In this document: one piece after another, positions 43,957 through 56,270 of the stretch
Numbering within the stretch: position 1 is the first letter of the stretch
Layout: each line of letters opens with the position of its first letter
Assembly: GCA_951802425.1 (NCBI GenBank)
Contig: OX637804.1
Span: 2,294,001-2,358,000, forward strand
Length of the DNA stretch: 64,000 nt
From: Clavaria fumosa
Taxonomy: Eukaryota; Basidiomycota; Agaricomycetes; Agaricales; Clavariaceae
Direction of reading: 5' to 3'
The notes under the pieces: model-generated
The model's input: the letters and a program-made list of their open reading frames with translations, nothing else
What the model was told of the DNA's origin: nothing
The model's database searches: none
Program-made: the position numbers and the translations under genes

Positions 43957-45216
43957 ATGGCTTACCTGTGTCTGTATGATGTCCCAGCCTGCATCACATT
44001 GGATCTTGGTAGGTATGTAGGACCTAGGTTTGGCATGCTAAGAGTGAGTAGCACAGGTGGTGTAAGTAGGATGGAGGGTGGACAGTGTGAGTGGAGTGAG
44101 TGGGTGGCACAGGCAAGGTGAGTAAGGCAAGTGGCACAAGTGAGGAGGTGCAAGTGAGGCAAGCCATGTGGTGTAGCACCAATGAGGTGAGTGGGTAGGC
44201 AGTGCAAGCAGGGTGGATGGCACAATTGGGGGTGAGCAGCATGGGTGGCACCATTGGGACAAGTTTGGTGGACAGTGCATATTATCAGTCAATGATAAGT
44301 TAATATTTCCTTGTATTATTCATGACATGTCTGCTTGAGTAATTTATGTGTTTACTGTGCTCATGCTTGTCATACCTGGCACTGCTCATGTTCATCAGTC
44401 ATTGCTTATGTGTGCCATACAGTGCCTAGGCTATGTCCATGCTGCTCATAGCAACCCACCTCCAGACCCTGTTCTTTTTTCCCTTCCCCAGGTAGTCCAG
44501 CACAATGCAGTTCTGCCTCCACCCCTTCCTTGCCATGTGCTATCCACTCTATGCTGCTTGTCTTGTTCTTCTGTCTAGGAGTCTGGTGATCAACATAGAC
44601 CCAAGAACAAGACAAGCAGCATAGAGTGGATAGCACATGGCAAGGAAGGGGTGGAGGCAGAACTGCATTGTGCTGGACTACCTGGGGAAGGGAAAAAAGA
44701 ACAGGGTCTGGAGGTGGGTTGCTATGAGCAGCATGGACATAGCCTAGGCACTGTATGGCACACATAAGCAATGACTGATGAACATGAGCAGTGCCAGGTA
44801 TGACAAGCATGAGCACAGTAAACACATAAATTACTCAAGCAGACATGTCATGAATAATACAAGGAAATATTAACTTATCATTGACTGATAATATGCACTG
44901 TCCACCAAACTTGTCCCAATGGTGCCACCCATGCTGCTCACCCCCAATTGTGCCATCCACCCTGCTTGCACTGCCTACCCACTCACCTCATTGGTGCTAC
45001 ACCACATGGCTTGCCTCACTTGCACCTCCTCACTTGTGCCACTTGCCTTACTCACCTTGCCTGTGCCACCCACTCACTCCACTCACACTGTCCACCCTCC
45101 ATCCTACTTACACCACCTGTGCTACTCACTCTTAGCATGCCAAACCTAGGTCCTACATACCTACCAAGATCCAATGTGATGCAGGCTGGGACATCATACA
45201 GATACAGGTAAGCCAT
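43957..45216. repeat. Palindrome P2 (614-bp arms, 32-bp loop)
   Basis: Arms 43957-44570 and 44603-45216 have exactly equal length and are almost identical in inverted orientation (one g/a difference seen near the outer end). The outer ends read ATGGCTTACCTGT. The loop is 44571-44602. It directly abuts P1. Frames that occur twice in opposite orientation are a by-product of the symmetry. Confidence 0.92.
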
Positions 45217-46920
45217 GCCAGGAGGACCAGGACACCCACATCTCTCATAATGTACAAAGTAAGTTGACTGGATGTGTGCCTCAAGGTGGGTGTCTAGGAC
45301 TGCCATGCCCAAATGACACACAAAGTTGACTAGATGTGAATGTCAAAGTGGGTGTCCTGGATGCCCCATCTCACAAAGTCAGTTAAGTGATGAGTTGAGT
45401 TTTTGTCAAAGCTTGAAAGCATGTGTGTGGCCCACAGCTATCAACACATGGGGGAGAATGGGGGAGACACAATTGCTGAATGAAGAGACTGGGGAAGAGA
45501 CAGGAGAGCAGACAATCATACAAGGGCAATGGTATGCTGGTACATGGGTGACTATCTGATGGTGCTATAGGGACAACAGGGAGCACCTCAGATGGAGGAG
45601 GGCTTGAATGGATGCTAGATGGAATGGAAGAAGAAGGCCCTTAGTCGGTAGTAGAGACAGGAAGGCATAACAATGTCATCCATGTGGACAAGAAATACTG
45701 ATGAAATGTGGAAACAAAATTCCCTGTCTCTGTGCTTGCTTGTCCCCACTCATCTCAGACCTCCATTGTCCACAGGCAGCAAGTCACCCTACCCCTCAAT
45801 GTAAGTACCTGTCTATCATGTTCACCTTGCTTGTACTGCACTAGTAATCATGCTTGTGCCATCCATGTCACTCTCACCACTTCCATCATCCACCCCACTT
45901 GCCTCACTTGCACTGCCTACCCTGCTCAACCCACTTGTGACATCCACCCTGCCCATCCCACTTGCACTGCTGACTGCTAACCATGATTGCCCCACTCACC
46001 TGCTCACCCTGCTTGCACTGCCTATCTGACTCAATCCAATTGCACAGCCTGCCCCACTGACCTGCTTGCCCTGCTTCTACTGCTTTGTTGACTGACAATA
46101 TGTGGATGCCATTGACTGACTATTTGCACATATCATTGGTCAATTATATGCATATATTGTCCATGATATAAGCATATTGCCAGTCAATGATATATTCATA
46201 TCATTGGTCAACAATATGGGCATGTTGTTGATTGAGGGTTGAGTTTCCTTGATCAATTATATGAACAAACCAAAATATGCACAAACAGCTAACTGACAAT
46301 ATCCCAGCAAATGGAACAGGGCCTGAACAGCCAGTAGCTCTGTGACATCAATGCACAGCAAGAAACAGGTACCTGTTTGCTCACCTTCCATCCTATTCTC
46401 CAGCTCTTTATGTACCCATGAATTTGTGCCTGCAAAGATCTCTTGGGATTAGTGAATGCAACAGTGCACACTTACTGAGTAGAGAAGAGACAGAACTATA
46501 CAAGCAGGACATTGAAGACTACAGGATGAGCAAAGGAGAGGTGCACACACTGCTTGTCAACAATGCAGATCTGTCTGCCCCAGGCATGAATGCACCTGAG
46601 CCATGCAGGGCCTATGCCAATGACAATGTGTGCATCAAGATTGCCAAGTCACAAGCAGCAAACCAAGAGACCAGCACATTGTCCCAACCCAACTCATTCT
46701 TCACCTGCCATCATCAAAATTCCTAGACCCACAAACACTTTCCATGGTCCTCCGCACACTGATGACACTTGCCTGCAGGACTGCACTCACACTGCCAGCC
46801 CTTTGCAATGCAATTGTCACAATCCTGTGATCCAACAATTAGAAAAAATGATTGGAATGAGAAATACCATTATGCACCTCTCACTCCATCCCATTCCACT
46901 CCTTATTTTCTTTCACTGAT
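45217..46920. other. Low-complexity intergenic region
   Basis: Contains CCACTTGC/CACCCTGC-rich patches (45720-46080) like those in P2, and a short 'cattgactgacnat...catatcattggtcaa' repeat field (46080-46260) related to the one at 51.24-51.83 kb. No gene is supported. Confidence 0.5.
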
Positions 46921-46959
46921 CCAATTTTTTCCATGCCTTTAAGAACTCTGTGGGCAACG

Positions 46960-47100
46960 GATCTACTACACCTGTGGTGTTGTCCCTTGCCTTGCTAGGG
47001 CTCACAACATTACCTGCTGCCTTGCTGTAGCCTGCAACATTGGCAACTGACTTGCTGTAGCCTGCAACATTGGCAACTGACTTGCTAGGGCCCACGACCT
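46960..47100. repeat. 30-bp tandem repeat
   Basis: About three units of 'cttgctgtagcctgcaacattggcaactga' with decayed edges. On the minus strand it reads as repeats of SKSVANVAGY. Confidence 0.75.
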
Positions 47101-47119
47101 TGCCTCGAAGGCACGCGCA

Positions 47120-47257
47120 TCACGCTTGTTCCACCCTTTGACGAGCTAGGGAGTCTTCCAGGATCCTCTGGTCGAGGCCAGCTTCTTTTTCTTCAAAAAT
47201 GCGCATTTCGTGCTCAAGCTTGGTTTCTTGGTGTTTGAGGATGTTGGATGCAACCAT
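47120..47257 (-). other. Short coiled-coil-like frame next to the LTR pair
   Basis: A 45-codon minus-strand frame starting MVASNILKHQETKLEHEMRI with heptad-like charge. If the neighbouring LTR family is oriented on the minus strand this would be the start of a Gag. If it is plus-strand (as the purine tract suggests) the frame is fortuitous. Confidence 0.3.
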
Positions 47258-47374
47258 GGTGGTTTGACTTAGAGAAAAATTTCAGGTGTTGTGACCTGAT
47301 CAACAAACAACACACTGACTAATTTGTCACATGATCTCCACTCTTGCAGGGCTTGAGGCTTGAAGGGGGGGTAA

Positions 47375-48749
47375 TGCCAGGATCTACCCATTTTTCCCTA
47401 CCTATTCCACCTCTGCCAACACCTCTGGACCTCCTGACACCCACTCACCACCCTGCACACTTCTGAAACCTGCTGTCTTTTTCCAGAGCCCTCCTGGACT
47501 TCCCCTGCCTTCATACGATACTTGCAACCACAACACCATACTCATGGAACTCCTTGCAAACTCACCCTATGCATATCCACCATTTGAACCCCCGATATTG
47601 ACACACAACATGCAGTTACACAATCTCTTCATCAGCACATGACTCACCATGTGGCACCATGTGGCACCACCGGCATTACTGGCATCACTGGTGCTACCAG
47701 TGTCACCAGTGCCACCAGTGCTATCAGCACCACTGGTGCCATGACAATGCTACCAGCATTACTTGCATTACTGGCATTACTCACATGACCCTCTGCCCTA
47801 GGTCACCTGTGTCACCCATGTGACTGCTCCTATGACCTCACAATCTTAACACTCAAACATGCCACCAACAGTCAGCTGTGTATTTACTTCAAATATGTTT
47901 CCCTCCTTGCCCACAGTAATCTATAACTACAACATTTATGATCTGAGGATCCCCCCATAGTTATAGTTACTTATATGATTATTTAACTAGGTCATGACCC
48001 ATGACTGGTCATGCTTGCAACCTTACTTATGCTTTCCTAACCCCTTGCGACCTTAGTAGAACATGCGCACAGTCACTTTACAACTAGTTAAACCCCATAC
48101 TACTATAGTCTTGTTGCCTGGAGACCTCTATACTTTTCCTAAATAGTTACACTCTCTGCATGTACATATATAAGTCTCACATGTACTTATGATACTCCAG
48201 ACTTGATATTGATGCACTTTGGTTTAAGCTTGAGGCTAGTATGCCCTTTGAGCTTGGAAACACCATGATTGATAGGTCTTGTCTAACTTGGTGACCTCGA
48301 CAACACCAAGACATACTCTGCTTTCTTCTAACTCATCCTCTGTGCTCATATAAACTCGCATGCCTGAGTATTTTTCTTTACTTGTCTTGGTACTAATTCC
48401 TTGAACCCTATAGGTTCCCCCATCAGTCAGCAAAGTCATCACCTTCACTGACCTACTTCTCAACACCATCACGACCACTTGTGACCTTCTCAGCAACATC
48501 TTTTCTTCTTTAACTCATCCATTTCTCCTTCTATGCTTTGTCTGTCAACTTTGTGACCTTCTCAGCAACTTCCTCTCTCTCTCAACTTGTCTTTTCTTAT
48601 TTCTACACACCATCAAACATTTCCACGACCTTCCAGGACTGAGTATTCTTGATTATACTCAACAGTAGATTGGTCTTAGTGAGTTTACAGGACCAGTCAC
48701 CAACAAATTGAGCTTCGGTACTATTTATGAGATGGGACAGGCCCTAACA
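47375..48749 (+). repeat. Long LTR 1 (1375 bp)
   Basis: Starts TGCCAGGATCTACCC directly after a purine tract (gaagggggggtaa) and ends GGGACAGGCCCTAACA. The same start and end sequences bound LTR 2. Confidence 0.75.
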
Positions 48750-48880
48750 ATTGGAAGTGACCATAGTGGTTGGACTTAGAGAGAAATTTCAGGTGTCATG
48801 ACCTGATCAACAAACAGTGTGCTGACTAATCCATCATGTGATCTCCACTCTTGCAGGGCTTGAGGCTTGAAGGGGGGTAA
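48750..48880 (+). mobile_element. Minimal interior between two long LTRs
   Basis: Only 131 bp separate the two LTRs. It starts 'attggaagtgacc' (possible primer-binding region), is about 80% like the sequence just before LTR 1 (47259-47374), and ends in the purine tract 'gaaggggggtaa'. It has no coding capacity, so the unit resembles a TRIM-like non-autonomous retroelement or a recombination product of tandem elements. Confidence 0.6.
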
Positions 48881-50605
48881 TGTCGGGACCAACCCCATTT
48901 TTCCCTACCCAATTTGACCCTATCAGCACCTAAAAGCCTCCCAACACCCTTCCATAACCTTGTGGACCATCCCACATGCCTCTGACACTTGCTGTCACCT
49001 CCCAGTACCTTCCCTGACTGCCCATGTCATCCCACAATACTCACAACCACAACACCATGCTTGTGCAGCCTCCCTCCATCTCACCCTACACAGATCCACC
49101 ACCTCAACCCCATATCAACACACAACATGCAGTTGCACAATCTCTTCATCTGGCATGTGACTTGCTGTGTGGCACCACCAGCACTACTGCTACCACCAGT
49201 GCTACCAGCATTACCCATGTTACCAGCATTACTCATGTGACCTCCCACCCAAGGTCACCTACATCACTAGCATCACCCACATGACCAACCCCATGATGCC
49301 ATGACCTTAACACCCAAATGTGCCACCAATGGTCAGCTGCATACGTACTTCAAATATGTTCCCCTCTTTGCCTACAGTAGTCTATAACTACAATATCTAT
49401 GATCTGAGGATCCCCCCATAGTTATGGTTACATATATGATTATTTAACTAGGTTGTGACCCATGACCAGCCATGCTTGCAACCTTACCTATGCTTCCCTA
49501 ACTCCTCACAACCTTAGTAGTGCACACACATGATGCTGGTGATGCAGGTGATGCAGGTGGTGCTAGTTGGCAAGTCACATGCATCAGAAGTATGAGTGTG
49601 CCAAGTGTAACTAGAGGAGTGTGGAGGTCTGGTGCATTGGTAGGGCATGTAGTGAGGGGAGGTGTGAGGCATGATAGGGTCTGATAATGTATAAATGGTG
49701 ACAGAAGGTCATGAGGGTTTGTAGACAGCTTGGGATGGTTTAGGAGGTTTGAGGGTGGATGCATATGGTCATGGGAGGATGTCAGAAGGCTCATGGATGG
49801 TGCTAGCATGGTAGGTTTGGGAAAAATGAGAGGGTCATGACAGTAATATCTCTGAGACTGTTTTTGTAGTTACTAACTATTATGGCCCAGACTTGTAGTA
49901 TATAACCTATGTACTTTCCGTAGAGTATTTGGCAGTCTGGATACTTCATACCCATACCCCCCCATACTCTGTAAATCCCACTCCCCCTTAGTGAATGGCA
50001 TGGGTTACCCACGGGTAAATTTGACTGTACCCATACTCACACCTGACAGTACCCTTACCCATGGGTATTCCACTAAACTGCCAGGTACAGGTATGGGTTT
50101 GTACCTCTTGTACCCACTCTCTCACCAAGGGACTCTAAGTCCAACCCAACTGTCATGACCCTCTCATTTTCCCCAAACCTACCATGTCTAGCACCATCCA
50201 TGAGCCTTCTGACATCCTCCCATGACCCTATGCATCCACCCTCAAACCTTCTAAACCTTCCCAAGCTGTCTACAAACCCTCCTGACCTTCTGTCACCATT
50301 TATACATTATCAGACCCTATCATGCCTCACACATCCCCTCACTACATGCCCTACCAATGCACCAGACCTCCACACTCCTCTAGTTACACTTGGCACACTC
50401 ATACTTCTGATGCATGTGACTTGCCAAGTAGCACCACCCACACCACCTCTCTTCTCTTCTATACTTTGTCTTATGTCTTTGTGACTTTCTGGGACTAAAT
50501 ATTATTGATTATACTCAACAGTTGATTGACCTTAGTGAGTTCAAATGAGCAGTCACCAACAAATTGACTATCAATGATATTTATGAGACAGGATGAGCCC
50601 TAACA
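48881..50605 (+). repeat. Long LTR 2 with an internal palindrome
   Basis: Begins TGTCGGGACCAACCCCATTTT and ends 'gaggatgagccctaaca' with the same internal landmarks as LTR 1 (e.g. 'gatctgaggatccccccatag'). Its middle is replaced and enlarged by palindrome P3. Confidence 0.7.
49556..50437. repeat. Palindrome P3 (288-bp arms, ~306-bp loop)
   Basis: Arms 49556-49843 and 50150-50437 are inverted copies with some substitutions. The loop (49844-50149) is itself rich in 'taccc' and 'gggta' words on both sides and may hold a further small inverted element. Confidence 0.82.
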
Positions 50606-51239
50606 CCAACCCTCCATCCAGACTTTATTCTGCCCAAACACCTAACACAACACTTAACATCCACCATTTGCCTAACCTTCACAGACCATGACACTTGTCT
50701 GGTGACTCCAAAATACTCTGCTTTCCTTTTAAATTGTCCTCTGTACTTGCATATCATGCAGATACAGTAATAAGTGCTCAACTAGGAAATGCAGTGGGAT
50801 TGTATGATTCAATAATTAAAATGACATGAGCCCAATACAAAAGTTGCTTAGATATGGTTGAAGGTTGTCATTAAATATTTTTCAAAATTCTGGGAATATT
50901 TTTAAATGACCCACCAAGGCAGCATTGGTAGGAATATTGTACCTTAAGGATCTTGGTAAAGTGGCCTATTGGCCAGAATCTAAAAGCAGTCTAAAAACCC
51001 TTTAAATATTTTTAGGGTTAGGGCACCTATTTCACATGGAGTTCTAGCTGTTTTGAGTGTGATATACCTAAAGCCTCTCAGGATCCTGGGTGCCTAAAAT
51101 ACAGTGGCAAGATGTTGGAGAAGGGTCAGAGGAAAGTGGAGCATTGGATACCTGGCAGTAGATGGTCCATAGGGGGTGTTGGGAAAGGGTGTGGGTGCTT
51201 TACATGATTGATTTGGTGACCAGGTCCAAAGGTCCCAGG
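50606..51239. other. Intergenic, nothing recognised
   Basis: Its start resembles an interior piece of LTR 1 ('aatactctgctttcctttt'). The rest is unique without long frames. Confidence 0.45.
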
Positions 51240-51830
51240 ACAATGGTGTTTTTTACTGACAATGTGCACATGTCATTGATCAATGAACACAGAATGTGCA
51301 TAGATGATACCCATATTATTGTTCAATGACATGTGCACATCATCAATGATTGGTCAATTGTATGGGAATGTATACCATTGGTCAATGCCTAGGTCATTTA
51401 CCCACATTGAGTGCATATCGTTGATCAGCAATATGCGCACATTGTGTGTAAATGATATGCCCAGGTCATCTATCACAATGGGCACATATTGTGTGAAAAT
51501 GATATGCCCAGGTCAGCTATGCACATTGTGCACATATTGTTGATCAATGATATGCACACATGGTGTGTAAATGATATGACCATGCAATTGACATATGGGA
51601 ATATCATGTATTCACAATGTGCGCATATTGTTGATCAACGATATGTGCACAATGTGGGTAAGTGATGTGCCCAGGTCAGCTATGCACATTGTGCGCATAT
51701 CGTTGATCAACAATATGTGCAAATTGTGTGTTAATGATGTGCCCGGTCATTTACTGACAATGTGCGCATATCATTGATCAACAATATGTGCACATGGTGT
51801 GTAAATGATATGGGCAAATGATATTTGAAT
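51240..51830. repeat. Minisatellite of palindromic 'catatcgttgatcaacnatatg' units
   Basis: Five to six irregular units, 71-109 bp apart, each built round a TGATCA-centred palindrome and followed by 'gtaaatgatatgcccaggtca'. Confidence 0.75.
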
Positions 51831-51941
51831 ATATACGCAGAAAGAGACTGAGGTACAGATTTATATAAGCACACATCTGATATTAAATGGTCAAGCTTTG
51901 CATAAGCCTAAGCCTGACCTATTAAGCTAATACCTACTACA

Positions 51942-52588
51942 ATGGGTCCAGATACACCCCACACCAGTATTACCCCCACTGTCCCCACTCATGACTAATT
52001 ACTCTGGAGTGCTTCCAGTGCTCCCATTTCCAATACCCAGTGTTAACCCACCACCTTTGTCATATGGGTCACAACATCCACTGCTGCCAACCCCAAATTT
52101 TCTGCTGCAGTTGCTGCCATGACCCTTTGAGATGCCAGGGATTCCACAAGGAATTTCCACTAGCAGCACCCCATGGTGCCCATCAGGAATCCACCTGCTG
52201 GTCTGCCACACTACATCTACTACCCAAAGTCCACAGCCCCAAACCAATGTCTTCACAGGTAAGGACCCCACATGCTAACAATGTTCATCTTGCACAGTGT
52301 TACATGGTTTCTGGGGAAGCCACAGAAATTCACTACTGATCATGATTGTGTCCTGTTCACCACCTCATACCTCTGATACCAGGCAAATCCTTGGTGGATG
52401 CTGTACATTGTTCAGCAACTGCCACCCATGATGCTGACTAGTGTTGCCACAGCTTAGGCTAGAAGCCAGCTTGGACATGATCATGATCAGTAGTGAATTT
52501 CTGTGGCTTCACTGGAAGCACTCCAGAGTAATTAGTCATGAGTGGGGACAGTGGGGGTAATACTGGTGTGGGGTGTATCTGGACCCAT
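51942..52588. repeat. Split inverted repeat P4
   Basis: The right arm is one contiguous block (52480-52588). Its inverted counterpart on the left is in two pieces (51942-52020 and 52316-52346) separated by 295 bp. Identity is near perfect over both pieces. The arms have Pro-rich open frames on opposite strands. Confidence 0.8.
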
Positions 52589-53189
52589 GAATGGGAACTG
52601 AGGGTGGTTGAGCCAGTGGTGTAGGGCTTGGTGGCATTGTAGGTGGAGGAGGAGGATAAGGGGGTACTGGGGCCAAGGGGTTGGAACCTCCCATCAGGGC
52701 CAAGCCTGGTCCAAGCATCCTTACTAATGAAGCAGATGCAGAGGCCAGGGTCTGGGGCAATGGGCCTTATGAAGTTGTTGATTTTGTGTTTACAGATGGT
52801 GGGGGGAACAAATACATCATATATGTGCAATATTGTCATGGTCAAGTCACATGACCACATAAGGTCATGAACATGTGATACACTAATCATGTGACAGGTC
52901 CCAATAGGATGGCATATCAATGTTTGATATGTATGTTATAGGGCTAGTATGATATGCATGCCCACTTGCCCAGAATGTATGCATATCTATACTACAATTT
53001 AACATCGATCAGGTGACATAAGACAAAAGCACATGATACAAACGACAAACCTCAAGCCTCAAGCCTCATTTTGGTGGGGCCCCCCAAGTGCAGTGAGGGT
53101 GGGAGGATCCAAGTAGTAAACAACAAATAGTGTAGTGCAGGCTGCAACTGTAGCGTAGCATGGGTTAGCTGCTAGTCATGTACAAATGA
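52589..53189. other. Intergenic, nothing firmly recognised
   Basis: Contains 'aacctcaagcctcaagcc', the complement of the 'ggcttgaggctt' found before the long LTRs, so part may be a remnant of that family. Confidence 0.4.
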
Positions 53190-54130
53190 TCTATGTACAC
53201 TCACCCAGAATCATATGCATATGATATGTGTACATTCTATATGAGTGTACACATATATCACTTGTATATGATATGCATACATTGCATAATGTAAGTATCT
53301 CATATGCATCTGATAAGCATACATTCTGGGCAAGTGGGCATGCATATAATACATACATATCATTTGTATATGATATAGACATGTTACAGAATGTACACAT
53401 ATTGTATGCATCCAATATGCATACATTCTGGGCAAGTGGGCATGCATATCATACAAAAATGATATCACCTTGCTCCTGCAGGGTCTCTCCTGCACGGATT
53501 ATGTAATTAATATGTGTTGTTCATGTATGCATATTGGATGCATACAATATGTGTACATTCTGTAACATGTCTTTATCATATACAAATGATATGTGGGCAT
53601 GCATATACATCATTTGTATATCATATACACATGCCCACTCACCCAGAATGTATGCATATCGTACGCATACGATATGTGTACATTCCTGGCAAGTGGGCAT
53701 GCATATATATCATTTGTATATGATGTACACATGCCCACTCACCCAGAATGCACACATATTATATGCATACGATATGCATGCATTCCTGGTGAGTGGGGAT
53801 GCATATACATCATTTGTATATGATATATGCATGCCCACTCACCCAGAATGTACGCATATCATATGCGTGCATTCCTGGTGAGTGGGGATGCATATACATC
53901 ATTTGTATATGATATACACATGCCCACTCACCCAGAATGTACGCATATTGTATGCATACAATATGGTGTGTGCGCATATGCTTTGCCCAGAAGTACGCTA
54001 TTGTTCACATACAATATGCATACTTCTGGGAAGAGTGTGGATATTGTACATGAATGATATGCATACACACTTTCCAAGAAGTACGCATATCCTCTGCCCA
54101 GAAGTATGCATATTGTTCACATATGATATG
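53190..54130. repeat. Minisatellite of palindromic 'gcatatcgtacgcatacgatatg' type
   Basis: Seven to nine irregular units of roughly 100-120 bp, each combining a self-complementary core (e.g. tatcgtacgcatacgata), 'cccactcacccagaatgta' and 'catcatttgtatatgat'. Both the unit cores and pairs of units are self-complementary. Confidence 0.8.
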
Positions 54131-54479
54131 TGTACATCAGGAAAAAAAGTTCAAACAATATAGTACTATGTAGTCATGGTAGCAGCAGTAGCTCAGTAGC
54201 TAGTAATGAGTTATATAGGCCCAGTAGACCCCATATAATGCTCTGTAGTAACAGTAGTTCCCATACAGTATATTGCTCTGTAGCACTGAGTAGATCCCAT
54301 ACAATGCACTGGTAGTTTACTTGTCTCAAATGGTAGCCAGGGTTGATACTACAGTAGACTGTGGTAGCACTGTGTGCCACTTCCTGCTGCCACCACTTCC
54401 TCTGCACACCAGCCACCACAAAATCAATGGCCCAGGTCCCCACTGTCAGTCTGTGACTGCAGTAGGGGGCCTGGGCCAT

Positions 54480-56270
54480 TGCTGCTGCTGCTGCCGCCGC
54501 CACCAACATCATTGCCGCCGCCGTTGCCACCACCGTCACCACTGCCATCACCGCTGCTGTTGCCGCCGCCATTGCCACCGCCATTGCCACCGCCGTCACC
54601 GCTGCCATCGCCGCCGCCATTGCCACCGCCGTCACCGCTGCCATCACCGCCGCCGTCGCCGTCGCCGCTGCTGTCACTGCTGCCGTCACTGCCGCTGTCG
54701 CTGCTGCCGTTGCCGCTGGTGCTGTCGCTGCCGCCGCTGTCATCGTCGCTGCCGTCACCGCTGGCACTGTCGCTGCCGCCGCTGTTGTCACCGCTGGCAC
54801 TGTCGCTGCCGCCGCCGTTGTCACCGCTGGCACTGTCGCTGCTGCCACCGTTGTCGTCGCTGCCGTCACCGCTGGCACTGTCACTGCTGCTGCCGTCATC
54901 GTCGCTGCCGTCACCGCTGGCACTGTCGCTGCCGCCGCCGTCGTCGTCGCTGCCGTCACCATTGCAGCCGCCGCCGCTGGCGCTGTCACTGCCGTCGCCG
55001 TCGTCGTCGCTGCCGTCGCCGTCGCTGCTGCCGCCGCTGCCGTTGCCATCGCTGTCGCTGCCGCTGCCACTGCTATTGCCATCGCTGTCGCTGCCGCTGC
55101 CACCGCTGTTGCCATCACTGTCGCTGCCGCCGCTGGCGCTGTCACTGCCGTCGCCGTCGTCGTCGCTGCTGCCGCCATCGTTGTCGCTGCCACCACCGTC
55201 GTCGTCGCTGCTGTCGCCGTCGCCGTTGCAGCCGCCGCCGCTGGCGCTGTCACTGCTGTCGCCATTGTCGTCGCTGCTGCTGCCGTCATCGTCGCTGCCG
55301 CCGCCGTCGTTGTCGCTGCCGTCACCATCGCCATTGCAGCCGCCGCCGCTGGCGCTGTCACTGCCGTCACCGCCACTGGCGCTGTCACTGCCGTCACCGC
55401 CACTGGCGCTGTCACTGCCGTCGCTGCCGTCGTCGTCGCTGCCATCGCCGTTGCAGCTGCCGCCGCTGGCGCTGTCACTGCCGTCGCCGTTGCAGCCGCT
55501 GCCGCTGCCGCTGTCGCTGCCGTCGCCGTCGCAGCCGCCGCTGCTGGCGCTGTCATTGCCGCCGCCGCTGGCACTGTCGCTGCCGCCGCTGTCGCTGTCG
55601 CAGCCGCCGCCGTCATCGCCGCTGTCGCCGCCGTTGCTGTCACTGCCGTCGCTGTTGCTGCCGCTGCCGTCGATGTTGCTGCCGCCGTTGCTCTGTTGCC
55701 GCTGCCGTCGCCGCTGTTGCGTTGCTGCTGCTGCCGCTGCCGCCGCCGTTGTCGTAGTTGCTGGAGGAGAGAGAGAGGGGAAGGAAGAGGGAGGAGAGAG
55801 AGAGGGGAAGGAAGAGGGAGGAGAGAGGGAGGGAGGAGAGGGAGGAGAGTGAGAGTGAGAAGAGTGAGAGAGAGGAGAGGGAGAAGTGCCGCCGCCCTCA
55901 CCATCGCCCTGTAGATTAAAAAAATGAAATGAATCATGAAAAAAAGGGAGAGGGCGCACCTGGTGGCCCCTCGTTGAGGGTGCCGCCGCTGCCGTGGTTT
56001 TCACTGAAGGAGAGGGAGAGGGAGAGAGAGAAGGTGCCGCCGCCGCCGCCGTCATCGCTGGAGGAGAGAGAGAGGGTGAGGGTACCGCCGCCGTCGTCGA
56101 CATCGCTGGAGGAGGGTGAGGGTGAGGCCGTCGTCGTCGCTGGAGGAGGGTGAGGGTGAGGCCGCCATCGTCGTCATCGCTGGAGGTGAGGGTGAGGGTG
56201 CTGTCGCCGCTGTCGTCGTTGCTGGGGATGGGAGAAAGGGAGGGGGTGATGGTGGGAGGCAGAGAGAACG
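54480..56270. repeat. GC-rich trinucleotide tract (CCG/CTG/GTC type)
   Basis: From 54480 to 55760 the sequence is built from degenerate gcc, gct, gtc and acc triplets, with 'ctggcgctgtcactgccgtc' recurring. From 55760 to 56270 it changes to GAGA-rich and 'ggtgagggtgagg' text. It leaves frames of more than 450 codons open on both strands at once, with simple-repeat products, so none is annotated as a gene. Confidence 0.8.

Noticed and set aside
44348..44825. The same peptide-like frame on both strands around 44.6 kb
   Set aside because: A consequence of palindrome P2. It has no features beyond the symmetry.
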